Source: Campylobacter sp. 2014D-0216
GTDB lineage: Bacteria > Campylobacterota > Campylobacteria > Campylobacterales > Campylobacteraceae
Length of the DNA: 64,000 nt
Reading direction: 5' to 3'
Assembly (NCBI RefSeq): GCF_014931215.1
Contig: NZ_CP063089.1
Location: 1,488,001 to 1,552,000, forward strand
A model generated the notes under the pieces. That model had not been told where the DNA came from, made no database searches, and worked only from the letters and a program-made list of their open reading frames with translations. Both the position numbers and the translations under genes were made by a program. Position 1 is the first letter of the stretch. Every line of letters begins with the position of its first letter. Positions 17,467-29,869 of the stretch are shown here, one piece after another.

Positions 17467-18045
17467 ATGAAAAAGATTTTCATCACATGTTTAGCACTAG
17501 CTTCTTTAGTATGTGCTAGGGAGGAATTTTTCACAAGTGAGGTTAATTCGCTTTACTTAAGCAAAAATGACACAAAAGCTGTTGGTAGACTACTACCTAC
17601 AAATCCTTTTGAGGTGTTAAAAGTAGAAGGAGATAAAGCACTGATCAAAATCACAGGCTATGTTAATCCCGCTTCTGCTTCTGTGCTATACTATAATGAT
17701 AGTCAAAGGATCATCGTAGCTGCATTTTCTAAAAATACAAAGCTTGATTTTAAAACTTACACAAAAAGCAAAAATGGCAAATGGGATAAAGCCACCATAG
17801 AAGTTTGGACTGATAAGAAAGATTTTGCCAAGAGTGATAAAGAAATGTTTATAAAAGCCAAAGAACTTTATATGAACAACTGTGGAATTTGCCATAGCGT
17901 GCATAAAGAAAGTGAATTTACCGCTAATGGTTGGCCTGCTACGTTTAGATCAATGGTAAATCGAACAGGTATTGATAAAAAAGATCATTGGTTAGTGATA
18001 CAGTATTTGCAAAAAAATGCAAAAGACTTCAAGGAGGCAAAATAA
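17467..18045 (+). CDS. Periplasmic monohaem cytochrome c, partner of TorA
   Basis: This 192-residue protein has a signal peptide (MKKIFITCLALASLVCA) and one haem-binding motif, CGICH, in NNCGICHSVHKESE near residue 140, with a possible distal ligand Met in the following FRSMVNRTG. It is encoded two bases upstream of torA and probably passes electrons to it in the periplasm. The pair matches the C. jejuni Cj0265c-Cj0264c arrangement. An AGGAGG site lies just before the ATG. The N-terminal half (SH3-like, VGRLLPTNPFEVLKVEGDKA) is typical for this subfamily. Confidence 0.9.
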   Translation: MKKIFITCLALASLVCAREEFFTSEVNSLYLSKNDTKAVGRLLPTNPFEVLKVEGDKALIKITGYVNPASASVLYYNDSQRIIVAAFSKNTKLDFKTYTKSKNGKWDKATIEVWTDKKDFAKSDKEMFIKAKELYMNNCGICHSVHKESEFTANGWPATFRSMVNRTGIDKKDHWLVIQYLQKNAKDFKEAK

Positions 18046-18046
18046 A

Positions 18047-20566
18047 ATGGGACTAGATAGAAGAAAATTTTTAAAAATCGGAGCGGGTTTAAGTGTGCTA
18101 CCTTTGGTGCCTAGTTTGGCTATGGGTAAGAGTGTGAAAGCTTCTAGTATAAATTCAGGATTAGTAAAAAACGGCACAGTGATCACCGCAGCACATTGGG
18201 GAATTTTAAAACTTACTATCAAAGATGGGGTGGTTGTTAAAAGTGAGCCTTGGGAAAAGGTTACGCAAATGGACAATCCTTTGCAGCATTACACCCCTGA
18301 TATGATCTATCAATCTCGTGTAAAATACCCTTATGTGAGAAAAAGCTACCTTGCAAACCCTGACAGCCCAAAACCAGAGCTTAGAGGTAAAGAAGAATTT
18401 GTTCGTGTGAGCTATGATGAGGCGATCAAGCTGATCGCTAGAGAACTTAAAAAAACAAGAGAGAAAAAAGGCACTCAAGCGATTTTTGGCGGTAGCTATG
18501 GTTGGAAATCAAGCGGAAATATGCAAAATTGTAGAATTTTACTGCATAGGTTTTTAAATGTAACCGGTGGATTTGTCGGAACTACGGGCGATTACTCAAC
18601 CGGTGCTTCTCAAGTGATCATGCCTTATGTTGTAGGGTCTATTGAAGTATATGAGCAGCAAACATCTTGGGAAAACATCTTAGAGCATTCTAAATGCGTT
18701 GTCATTTGGGGTGCTAACCCTCTTGCAACCTTAAGGATAGCGTGGACTTCAAGCGATCAAAGAGGTTTGCAGTATTTTGAAAAATTAAAAAATAGCAAAA
18801 TCAAGGTTATTTGTATAGATCCTATCAAAACAGAAACTGCTAAATTTTTAAACGCACAATGGATCGCACCTAAGCCAAATACCGATGTTGCTATGATGCT
18901 TGGTATGGCTAGTCACTTGATCGAGAAAAATAAAGTAAATTATGAATTCTTAGAAACCTATACTAGTGGTTTTGATAAATTTAAAGCATATTTAGATGGC
19001 AAAAAAGATGGTGTAAAAAAAGATGTAAAATGGGCAAGTAAAATTTGTGGAATCGATGAAAAAACAATCAAATCTCTTGCTGAAAGCTTCTATGATAATC
19101 CTACTATGATCATGAGTGGTTGGGGTATGCAAAGGGCACACCATGGCGAACAACCTCACTGGATGTTGGTCACTCTTGCTTCGATGATCGGGCAAATTGG
19201 CACCAAAGGAGGTGGCTTTGGCTTAAGCTATCATTACAGTAATGGTGGCGTTCCTTCGTGTAAAGGTGGAGTGATCGGAGGGATCACTGCTGGTGCTGTG
19301 GGAATTTGGGAAAATGGAAAATTTAAAGGTCTTCCAAAAGCAGGTGCTACTCAAAGTGGTGCTGAATGGCTACAAAATGCCGCTAGCTACTCTTTTCCTG
19401 TAGCTAGGATAGCAGATGCCTTGCTTAACCCTGGTAAAACCATAGACAACAATGGAGCAAAGATCACTTACCCTGATATAGACTTTATATACTGGGCGGG
19501 TGGAAATCCTCTTGTGCACCACCAAGATACCAATACAAACGTAAAAGCATGGCAAAAACCAAGAACGGTAGTGGTAAATGAAATTTACTGGACTCCAACA
19601 GCCAAAATGGCAGATATCATCATGCCTGCTACGAGTTCTTACGAAAGAGATGATATCACTATGACAGGAGATTATTCTAATATGAATATCGCTCCGATGA
19701 AACAAGCGGTTTTACCTATAGGCGAGAGTAAAGATGACTATGAAATTTTTTCAGATATTTGCAAAGTATATGGAGATGATGTATTTAATGCTTATACCGA
19801 AAATGGCAAAAAAGCTAAAGATTTCATCAAAGAATACTACAATAGCGCTTTAAAACAAACTCAAGCTTATGGAGATGTTTTTGAAACACCTATGCCTAGT
19901 TTTGAAGAGTTTTGGGCAAAAAATGAGCCGATTACTTTTTCTCCAACCATAGAAAGCATGGAGTGGGTTAGATTTTCAGAGTTTATCGAGGATCCTATTT
20001 TAAATGCGCTAGGCACCGAATCAGGCTTGATAGAAATTTACTCTAATACTATCGAAAAATACAACTATAAAGACTGCAAAGCACACCCTACATGGATGGA
20101 GCCGATAGAATGGTTAGGAAATGCCACTAAAGAAGCACCTTTTCATCTTTTAACCAATCACCCAACCAACAGACTGCATTCGCAAATGTGCCATACATCA
20201 TTACGCGATAAATACGCAGTGAAAGGAAGAGAGCCTATTTTGATCAATCCTGCTGATGCTAAAAAGCTAGGCATTAAAAATGGCGATGTTGTAAGAGTGT
20301 TTAACAAAAGAGGTCAAACCCTAGCGGGCGCTGTGGTAACAAAAGACATCATGCCAAATGTAGTAAGACTTTGTGAAGGTGGCTGGTACGATCCTGATGA
20401 AAATGGCATGTGTAAGTATGGTAATGTGAATGTTTTAACCATAGATATGCCAACTTCTGAACTTGCAAATGGCAATATCTCGCATACAGCTTTAGTAAAC
20501 ATAGAAAAGTATAATTCTTCTTTACCAGAAGTTACGGCGTTTTCTGCTCCAAAAGGCGCACAGTAA
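18047..20566 (+). CDS. torA: Molybdopterin oxidoreductase, TMAO/DMSO reductase (TorA type)
   Basis: This periplasmic enzyme reduces N-oxides or S-oxides as an alternative electron acceptor. The 839-residue product starts with a twin-arginine signal (MGLDRRKFLKIGAGL) and has DMSO-reductase-family blocks: GGSYGWKSSGNMQN, TGDYSTGASQV with the likely Mo-ligand Ser, WGANPLATLRIAW, and the C-terminal NHPTNRLHSQ. There is no N-terminal [4Fe-4S] cysteine set, as expected for TorA/DorA. I chose the ATG at 18047 because it follows AAGGAGG and starts right at the Tat motif; a reading from 18017 would lie inside the cytochrome gene. Confidence 0.94.
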   Translation: MGLDRRKFLKIGAGLSVLPLVPSLAMGKSVKASSINSGLVKNGTVITAAHWGILKLTIKDGVVVKSEPWEKVTQMDNPLQHYTPDMIYQSRVKYPYVRKSYLANPDSPKPELRGKEEFVRVSYDEAIKLIARELKKTREKKGTQAIFGGSYGWKSSGNMQNCRILLHRFLNVTGGFVGTTGDYSTGASQVIMPYVVGSIEVYEQQTSWENILEHSKCVVIWGANPLATLRIAWTSSDQRGLQYFEKLKNSKIKVICIDPIKTETAKFLNAQWIAPKPNTDVAMMLGMASHLIEKNKVNYEFLETYTSGFDKFKAYLDGKKDGVKKDVKWASKICGIDEKTIKSLAESFYDNPTMIMSGWGMQRAHHGEQPHWMLVTLASMIGQIGTKGGGFGLSYHYSNGGVPSCKGGVIGGITAGAVGIWENGKFKGLPKAGATQSGAEWLQNAASYSFPVARIADALLNPGKTIDNNGAKITYPDIDFIYWAGGNPLVHHQDTNTNVKAWQKPRTVVVNEIYWTPTAKMADIIMPATSSYERDDITMTGDYSNMNIAPMKQAVLPIGESKDDYEIFSDICKVYGDDVFNAYTENGKKAKDFIKEYYNSALKQTQAYGDVFETPMPSFEEFWAKNEPITFSPTIESMEWVRFSEFIEDPILNALGTESGLIEIYSNTIEKYNYKDCKAHPTWMEPIEWLGNATKEAPFHLLTNHPTNRLHSQMCHTSLRDKYAVKGREPILINPADAKKLGIKNGDVVRVFNKRGQTLAGAVVTKDIMPNVVRLCEGGWYDPDENGMCKYGNVNVLTIDMPTSELANGNISHTALVNIEKYNSSLPEVTAFSAPKGAQ

Positions 20567-20570
20567 CGTT

Positions 20571-20601
20571 AACTTTTCCTTAGAAAATCTAAGGAAAAGT
20601 T
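20571..20601 (+). terminator. Intrinsic terminator after torA
   Basis: Perfect 14-base arms (AACTTTTCCTTAGA, 20571-20584, and its complement, 20588-20601) enclose a three-base loop directly after the torA stop codon, followed by TTATTT. Confidence 0.8.
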
Positions 20602-21341
20602 TATTTACTCCAAAACTTTACCAACCTCACTATAAAAACTACTAAAATCCAATTTTCACCCCGCCTACTTTTTTAACACTCAAGCCCATAAAAAAATAAC
20701 ATTCACAATAAATAGCATTTTCCACACAAAGCAAATAAACTACAACTTACCCACAATTAGCCATAACCTAAAATGATGATACATAAAAATACCCCCTCCC
20801 ACAAACAACCTAAAAACTATAAAAAACAATTAACCCACATCCACCATACACCCTAAAAAGCCATAATTACACCAACAAGTTTACCAAAGCTACTTTCTTA
20901 TATTAATCAATAATCCTAAGCCTATTAATGATAAAAAACAATATCTTATTAAATAAAAACATCTATAACAATCTAAGCAAATAAACAAGCAATCTATCAA
21001 TTATAAATAATACACACCTAAGAACATAAAACTACAATTTCATCTAAAAAACCCATAAAAGCAAATTTAATAAAGCAATAAAAAAGATATACACAATTAA
21101 AAATTAAAACAAGCCTCCATAAATTATTAAAATAATTTAATACAAACTACAAAGCACCGCCAACTAAAAAACTAAAAAACTAAAAAAGTAATTTACCAAA
21201 CTTACTATAAGCATTTTAAAGCTAAAACAACTAAACCTTCAAACCAACTAAGCCAACTATTAAAATAATTCAATCACAATAACACAACTTAAAAGCTATA
21301 GCAACCAAATAAACCAACTCTATACAAAAACGCTACGCCCA

Positions 21342-21467
21342 CCCCCCCCACACACAAACCACACAAACCACACAAACCACACAAACCACACAAACCACAC
21401 AAACCACACAAACCACACAAACCACACAAACTACACAAACTACACAAACTACACAAACTACACAAAC
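21342..21467. repeat. C8 tract followed by 13 copies of a 9-bp repeat
   Basis: A run of eight C (21342-21349) is followed by nine units of CACACAAAC (21351-21431) and four of TACACAAAC (21432-21467). All three minus-strand frames are open through it. The uniform C/T split at the first base of the unit suggests growth by slippage from two seed variants. Confidence 0.95.
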
Positions 21468-21522
21468 TAATCCACGACAAGCAGTAAAAACTAACTTAAC
21501 CACTAAACAATTCATGATCGCA

Positions 21523-21663
21523 CCATAAAAGAAATAAAAGAAACCTACTTTTTACAACTATCTCTAAAGCTCTTTATTATAATTTAATCACTTTCCTAGA
21601 AAGATATTTATTATAAAAAACCATAAAAGAAATAAATTATAAAACAATAAAAACTATCTCTAA
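21523..21663. repeat. Degenerate ~96-bp tandem duplication
   Basis: CCATAAAAGAAATAAA occurs at 21523-21538 and again at 21621-21636, and AACTATCTCTAA at 21556-21567 and 21652-21663. The matched order and offsets of 98 and 96 bases suggest an old tandem duplication downstream of 5S rRNA. Confidence 0.5.
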
Positions 21664-21732
21664 TAAAAAAACAAAGAATAAACTAATTAAGGATTTAACT
21701 AAGTAATAAGTAAGAATAATAAGAGAATTAAC

Positions 21733-21852
21733 AAGTCCGCAATGAGCTACTTTCCCCCTGCCAGTAAGGCGTAGTATCATCACCCACGATGTGCTTAGCT
21801 TCTTGGTTCGGGATGGAGCAAGGCGTCTCCACATCTGTATAATCACGGACAT
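21733..21852 (-). rRNA. rrf: 5S ribosomal RNA
   Basis: The minus strand reads TGTCCGTGATTATACAGATG at the 5' end, CTCCATCCCGAACCAAGAAG in the middle and complementary TTGCGGACTTGT at the 3' end, the usual 5S layout of about 120 bases. It is the last gene of the rRNA operon. Ends are estimated to within a few bases. Confidence 0.93.
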
Positions 21853-21993
21853 TGTTATTTAAATATTCTATTTAAATCTTTATACTGTTTTATCAAGAAT
21901 ACTTAAAAAACAATGTTAAGAGCAAGTTCTAATATCAACGAACTTCTACTATAAGATTTTACTTTTAAGACTAAAGCTTAATAAAAACCTTAA

Positions 21994-22007
21994 CAAGGAA
22001 GTGATGC
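21994..22007 (-). other. 3' arm of the pre-23S processing stem
   Basis: CAAGGAAGTGATGC here is the exact complement of 24940-24953 on the other side of 23S. The two flanks would pair in the precursor and be cut by RNase III, itself encoded at 50454-51122. Confidence 0.75.
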
Positions 22008-22013
22008 TTAAAT

Positions 22014-24920
<2,907 letters not shown>

Positions 24921-24939
24921 TTTAAATTCATTCTAAAAC

Positions 24940-24953
24940 GCATCACTTCCTTG
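24940..24953 (-). other. 5' arm of the pre-23S processing stem
   Basis: GCATCACTTCCTTG is the perfect complement of 21994-22007; flanking bases (CTAAAGTTTTTAT against AATAAAAACCTTAA) extend the helix with a bulge. It lies in the 450-base spacer between 23S and tRNA-Ile, where I see no other gene. Confidence 0.75.
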
Positions 24954-25374
24954 CTAAAGTTTTTATGATAAGACTTTACTATCTTAAGACGGAAAGCATT
25001 TAAACACTTAATAAAACTAAAAATATTAGTCCAACTAAGCTGTGAGTTTAAAACTTGTCTTTAACTAAAAGCTAAAGAAAAGATAGCTAGGTTTTATCCT
25101 TTAACAAGTCCTGTAAAATTGTTTTTATTAAAACTTGCTTGTGACTCTTAACAATGATAATTCAAATAACATTAAATAACTAATCTAATATATAAAATAT
25201 TCTATTATTTATTTAGCTTAGGTCTTAAAACCTAAAGGAAGTATATATCAAGAGTTTAAATAATTTAAAAACATAAGTAATAAATCATTTTACTTTACTT
25301 ATTGCTTTATTATTAGCTATATACTTGCTTTAAGTTTTAAAACTTTAATTTATGATTGATAAACAAATCTTTTA

Positions 25375-25451
25375 TGGTGGGCCTAACAAGACTTGAACTT
25401 GTGACCTCACCCTTATCAGGGGTGCACTCTAACCAGCTGAGCTATAGGCCC
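25375..25451 (-). tRNA. tRNA-Ile (GAT)
   Basis: The minus strand gives a 77-base cloverleaf from GGGCCTATAGCTCAG to TAGGCCCACCA, with the CCA encoded. The anticodon loop CTGATAA contains GAT. It lies in the 16S-23S spacer of the rRNA operon. Confidence 0.97.
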
Positions 25452-25459
25452 TTAATAAA

Positions 25460-25535
25460 TGGTGGAGAATAGCGGGATCGAACCGCTGACCTCCTGCGTG
25501 CAAAGCAGGCGCTCTCCCAGCTGAGCTAATTCCCC
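25460..25535 (-). tRNA. tRNA-Ala (TGC)
   Basis: The minus strand gives a 76-base cloverleaf from GGGGAATTAGCTCAG to ATTCTCCACCA, with the CCA encoded. The anticodon loop TTTGCAC contains TGC. It follows 16S and precedes tRNA-Ile, the common rRNA-spacer pair. Confidence 0.97.
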
Positions 25536-25551
25536 AAAATTAGCTTTTCAT

Positions 25552-25569
25552 CAATCTTTGAAATCTAAA
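25552..25569 (-). other. 3' arm of the pre-16S processing stem
   Basis: CAATCTTTGAAATCTAAA is the exact 18-base complement of 27236-27253 on the other side of 16S, forming the helix expected for precursor processing. Confidence 0.75.
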
Positions 25570-25628
25570 CAAGGATGATTGAGTCTATATATGAACTGAT
25601 AGTTGTGAGACTTATCAGTTTGTACTCT

Positions 25629-27145
<1,517 letters not shown>

Positions 27146-27235
27146 AATAATTGGATAAGTTTAATCTTTTTCTTCAAAGAAAAAGTTGATTGTTAAGATT
27201 TAAAAATAAATCTTTCTGGCTCAATCGATCACTTA

Positions 27236-27253
27236 TTTAGATTTCAAAGATTG
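27236..27253 (-). other. 5' arm of the pre-16S processing stem
   Basis: TTTAGATTTCAAAGATTG pairs perfectly over 18 bases with 25552-25569. Confidence 0.75.
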
Positions 27254-27360
27254 ACTATAAGATTTGATTAACAATATTAATAATTTAAAGAACAAATACT
27301 AAAAAATTAAGACAAAAAATCTTAGCTTTTTAAATCCCTTTCGTTTGAAAAGGAAATGAA

Positions 27361-27366
27361 ATTATA
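27361..27366 (-). promoter_or_regulatory. rRNA operon promoter, -10 element
   Basis: On the minus strand TTGTTGCTATAATTTC contains an exact TATAAT about 215 bases upstream of mature 16S, a typical place for the operon promoter. The -35 region (TTTAAG) is poor, as is usual in Campylobacter. Confidence 0.65.
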
Positions 27367-27521
27367 GCAACAAAAGCTTAAAGTTTTATTAAATGAAAAA
27401 AGAAATGAAAATAAAAAAAGAAATTTATAGAAAGGAGAATTTATAAATATAGAATAATAAATATAAAAGAATATAAAGTGTATTGATATAGGGTGTATGA
27501 AGTGAAGTGTGTTAAAGAAGT

Positions 27522-27531
27522 GGGGGGGGGG
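27522..27531 (+). repeat. G10 homopolymer in the intergenic region
   Basis: Ten consecutive G lie between the rRNA promoter and the end of the 27611 gene. Tracts of this length are phase-variable in Campylobacter. No convincing gene spans it: a short frame through it (about 28 codons) has no start or ribosome binding site. The rest of 27367-27610 holds nothing I recognise. Confidence 0.9.
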
Positions 27532-27610
27532 ATTTAGCTAAGAAGTATTTTAAACTTCAAAACAAAATACCTTTTTTATAAAAATATGTTTTCCAATAAA
27601 ATAATATTTT

Positions 27611-28477
27611 TTATCCAAATAACTCCATCGCATCTTTATATGCGCTAATAAGTGAAGCCAAAGTAACAAAACCACCGATAATCAAAAAAAACATCTCGAT
27701 TTTTTTTCTTTTATCTTCTTTGATTTTTTCTATTTTTTCTTCTTCTTGATTTTGGTCTATATATAAGATGTCTACAAGATTTTCTATCTGGATTTTAAGT
27801 TCTTGATGTTGTTCTAAAATATCATAGTATTGAAATATAATTTTCCATATCGTGTGTTTTTGTTGGTAATTATAATGCACCGGATTGCTAAAAAAATATT
27901 TTAGATTAAAAGTATAAAAGTCTTTTTTTACATCGATCACATCGTGATAATTTTCTTTATCTACAATGCTTGATGTTAAATTCAAATAATACTCCATTTT
28001 CTCACGATATGCCAAAGAAAGAGCAAACATCGTCATAGTATCATCAAATTTACTCTCACAGTTGCTAAATTTAGCCTGAAATAAAAAACCTTTTTCTGAA
28101 AACACAACTTTAGCATCTGGATTATCATAACAGTTTGATTTGTCAATTTTTAAAGTAGAGCTACCCCTTAATAGTTGCGATATAGCACTATCACTCATAC
28201 TTTCATCGGTATATACTGCCATGTGATCTATCACACCTTTTTTGAATTGGCAATACTCTTGATTTACTAAAACCCCACCTTTTATACATATAATACATAT
28301 ATCAAAAATTTTATATACTACTATCGTATTCTTAGCATACTTTTGATCTTCTATATTGGTATAGATTTGTAAATTTTGTGCTAAAAAGGTATGAAAAAAA
28401 TCTTTTACTCTTGAGTCTTTTCTAAATTTAGTTTCATTGAAACTCTTGATGATTTTTACTTGATACACATTGATCAT
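27611..28477 (-). CDS. Unknown protein with C-terminal membrane anchor
   Basis: This 288-residue protein is not recognised. It lacks a signal peptide. The body is mixed alpha/beta, with hydrophobic strands such as TIVVYKIFDICIICIKGGVL. Residues of about 235-262 are very rich in E and K (QNQEEEKIEKIKEDKRKK) and lead into a single membrane segment near the C-terminus (IEMFFLIIGGFVTLASLISA). This architecture recalls RMD1/DUF155-type tail-anchored proteins, but I cannot confirm it. TAGGA lies before the ATG. It is isolated between the rRNA operon and a tRNA cluster, a common insertion point. Confidence 0.75.
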   Translation of the reverse strand: MINVYQVKIIKSFNETKFRKDSRVKDFFHTFLAQNLQIYTNIEDQKYAKNTIVVYKIFDICIICIKGGVLVNQEYCQFKKGVIDHMAVYTDESMSDSAISQLLRGSSTLKIDKSNCYDNPDAKVVFSEKGFLFQAKFSNCESKFDDTMTMFALSLAYREKMEYYLNLTSSIVDKENYHDVIDVKKDFYTFNLKYFFSNPVHYNYQQKHTIWKIIFQYYDILEQHQELKIQIENLVDILYIDQNQEEEKIEKIKEDKRKKIEMFFLIIGGFVTLASLISAYKDAMELFG

Positions 28478-28574
28478 GATATGTCCTATTTTGTATATTT
28501 TATAATTTACTTTATATCACTGCAAAATTAAAATGTATTATGAAATTATATTTATAATGGGAGTTGCTAATAAG

Positions 28575-28660
28575 TGGTGCGGATGAAAGGACTTGAACCT
28601 TCACGCATTGCTGCACCAGATCCTAAGTCTGGCGTGTCTGCCAATTTCACCACATCCGCA
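28575..28660 (-). tRNA. tRNA-Leu (TAG)
   Basis: An 86-base class II tRNA with a long variable arm reads from TGCGGATGTGGTGAAATTGG to CATCCGCACCA; the anticodon loop CTTAGGA contains TAG. It is the last gene of the five-tRNA cluster. Confidence 0.96.
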
Positions 28661-28663
28661 AAG

Positions 28664-28740
28664 TGGTACGCTCAAGAGGATTCGAACCTCTGACCTACGG
28701 CTTAGAAGGCCGTTGCTCTATCCAGCTGAGCTATGAGCGC
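28664..28740 (-). tRNA. tRNA-Arg (TCT)
   Basis: A 77-base cloverleaf reads from GCGCTCATAGCTCAG to TTGAGCGTACCA, with the anticodon loop CTTCTAA (TCT). It lies three bases upstream of tRNA-Leu in the same transcript. Confidence 0.96.
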
Positions 28741-28766
28741 ATAAAAATAAACAACAATGGGCTTAA

Positions 28767-28843
28767 TGGTGCGCCCGATAGGAATCGAACCCATAACCTA
28801 CAGATCCGAAGTCTGTCGCTCTATCCAGTTGAGCTACGAGCGC
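28767..28843 (-). tRNA. tRNA-Arg (TCG)
   Basis: A 77-base cloverleaf reads from GCGCTCGTAGCTCAACTGG to CGGGCGCACCA. The anticodon loop CTTCGGA contains TCG. The acceptor stem includes a T-G wobble pair. It shares its 5' half with the neighbouring tRNA-Arg(TCT), suggesting duplication. Confidence 0.93.
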
Positions 28844-28846
28844 TGA

Positions 28847-28924
28847 TGGGGTGAGTGATGGGAATCGAACCCACGACCCTCAGGACCACAATCTGATGCT
28901 CTAACCGACTGAGCTACACTCACC
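28847..28924 (-). tRNA. tRNA-His (GTG)
   Basis: The sequence reads from GGTGAGTGTAGCTCAGTCGG to ATCACTCACCCCA, with the anticodon loop TTGTGGT (GTG) and the extra 5' G (G-1) that identifies tRNA-His. Confidence 0.96.
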
Positions 28925-28935
28925 ATTTATAAAAA

Positions 28936-29013
28936 TGGTCGGGGTGAAAGGATTCGAACCTTCGGCCCCTTGGTCCCAAACCAAGTGCGCTAACCAGACT
29001 GCGCTACACCCCG
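28936..29013 (-). tRNA. tRNA-Pro (TGG)
   Basis: The sequence reads from CGGGGTGTAGCGCAGTCTGG to TTTCACCCCGACCA, with the anticodon loop TTTGGGA (TGG). It is the promoter-proximal tRNA of the cluster. Confidence 0.96.
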
Positions 29014-29033
29014 ATGTACAAAAATAAAGCGTT

Positions 29034-29062
29034 ATTTTACATAAAAAAATATCAAAAGTCAA
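29034..29062 (-). promoter_or_regulatory. sigma70 promoter of the five-tRNA operon
   Basis: TTGACT (29057-29062) and TAAAAT (29034-29039) are separated by exactly 17 bases on the minus strand, about 20 bases upstream of tRNA-Pro. A clear -35 box is rare in Campylobacter and fits a strong stable-RNA promoter. Confidence 0.75.
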
Positions 29063-29070
29063 GATAAACA

Positions 29071-29102
29071 AAAATATTTAGCACAAAAATGCTAAATATT
29101 TT
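29071..29102 (-). terminator. Intrinsic terminator after the TerC gene
   Basis: Twelve-base perfect arms (AAAATATTTAGC and its complement) enclose an eight-base loop, followed on the minus strand by TTTTTG, just after the stop of the TerC gene and before the tRNA promoter. Confidence 0.75.
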
Positions 29103-29107
29103 AAAAA

Positions 29108-29824
29108 TTAGTCTTTATTTTGCTTTTGTGAAATAATATTTAAAATTTCAACCACCAAAGAAAAAACCATAGCCACATAGATATATGCCTTATCTATATG
29201 AATATCAAAACCTTCGCTTACCAAAACAAAACCTATCATTACTAAAAACGCCAAAGCTAAAATCTTGATACTAGGATATTTTTCAACAAAATCCGCAATT
29301 GGTTTAGAAGCAAACAACATCACAAGCACAGCCATAATAACCGCTATGATCATAATTTCAATATCTTGAGCAATACCCACAGCAGTGATGACGCTATCAA
29401 GTGAAAATACAATATCAATCACAGCTATTTCAGCTACCACAATCCACAATTTATTGCTAATTTTTATATTGCTTTGTTCTTGCTCTTTATGATTAATGCT
29501 TTCTTTGATTTCTTTAATAGATTTAACTATCAAAAACAAGCCTCCGAGTATAAGCACCAAATCCCTACCTGAAATTTCATTGCCTAAAACACTAAACAAA
29601 GGTGTAACAAGTTTCATCACCCAAAATAAAGACAACAACAACAAAATTCTAGTAAGCATTGCAAAAGCAAGTCCTAAAATTCTCCCTTTATCTCTGTGTT
29701 CTGGTGGTAACTTACTTACCAAAATCGCTAAAAAAATGATATTGTCAATCCCTAGCACAATTTCCAAAGCAGTAAGGGTAAACAATACCACCCAAGCATC
29801 TACACTAAAAATCCACTCAAACAT
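29108..29824 (-). CDS. TerC-family integral membrane protein
   Basis: This 238-residue protein has about seven membrane segments and the TerC signatures: ALEIVLGIDNIIFLAIL near the N-terminus and VVAEIAVIDIVFSLDSVITA in the middle, with acidic residues inside the membrane. TerC relatives are linked to metal (Mn) export or tellurite resistance; the exact role here is unknown. AAGGAAAA precedes the ATG. A terminator follows. Confidence 0.92.
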   Translation of the reverse strand: MFEWIFSVDAWVVLFTLTALEIVLGIDNIIFLAILVSKLPPEHRDKGRILGLAFAMLTRILLLLSLFWVMKLVTPLFSVLGNEISGRDLVLILGGLFLIVKSIKEIKESINHKEQEQSNIKISNKLWIVVAEIAVIDIVFSLDSVITAVGIAQDIEIMIIAVIMAVLVMLFASKPIADFVEKYPSIKILALAFLVMIGFVLVSEGFDIHIDKAYIYVAMVFSLVVEILNIISQKQNKD

Positions 29825-29869
29825 TTATTTTCCTTAAGACAAAAAAAGCGTAATTATAATGACAAAAAA

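Larger units (their letters stand above)
20602..21732. other. Gene-free, G-depleted region between torA and 5S rRNA
   Basis: I see no credible gene here. The plus strand is rich in A and C and nearly lacks G up to about 21540 (for instance 18 C but only 2 G in 20761-20820). The open frames on the minus strand (CVV or LCG repeats) come from the 9-base repeat and have no ribosome binding site. The C-rich, G-poor plus-strand transcript is what Rho-dependent termination sites look like, which would shield the rRNA operon from torA read-through; that is inference. Confidence 0.7.

Noticed and set aside
21351-21467. CRISPR array
   Set aside because: Units are 9 bases and directly adjacent with no spacers, and there are no cas genes nearby.
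21289-21515. Cysteine-rich repeat proteins (CVV or LCG repeats) on the minus strand
   Set aside because: They arise from translating the 9-base repeat. All three frames are open, there is no ribosome binding site, and no conserved domain flanks the repeat.
28663-28854. 63-codon plus-strand frame over the tRNA cluster
   Set aside because: It lies antisense to two tRNA-Arg genes; apparent similarity to such small proteins in databases is a known annotation artefact.
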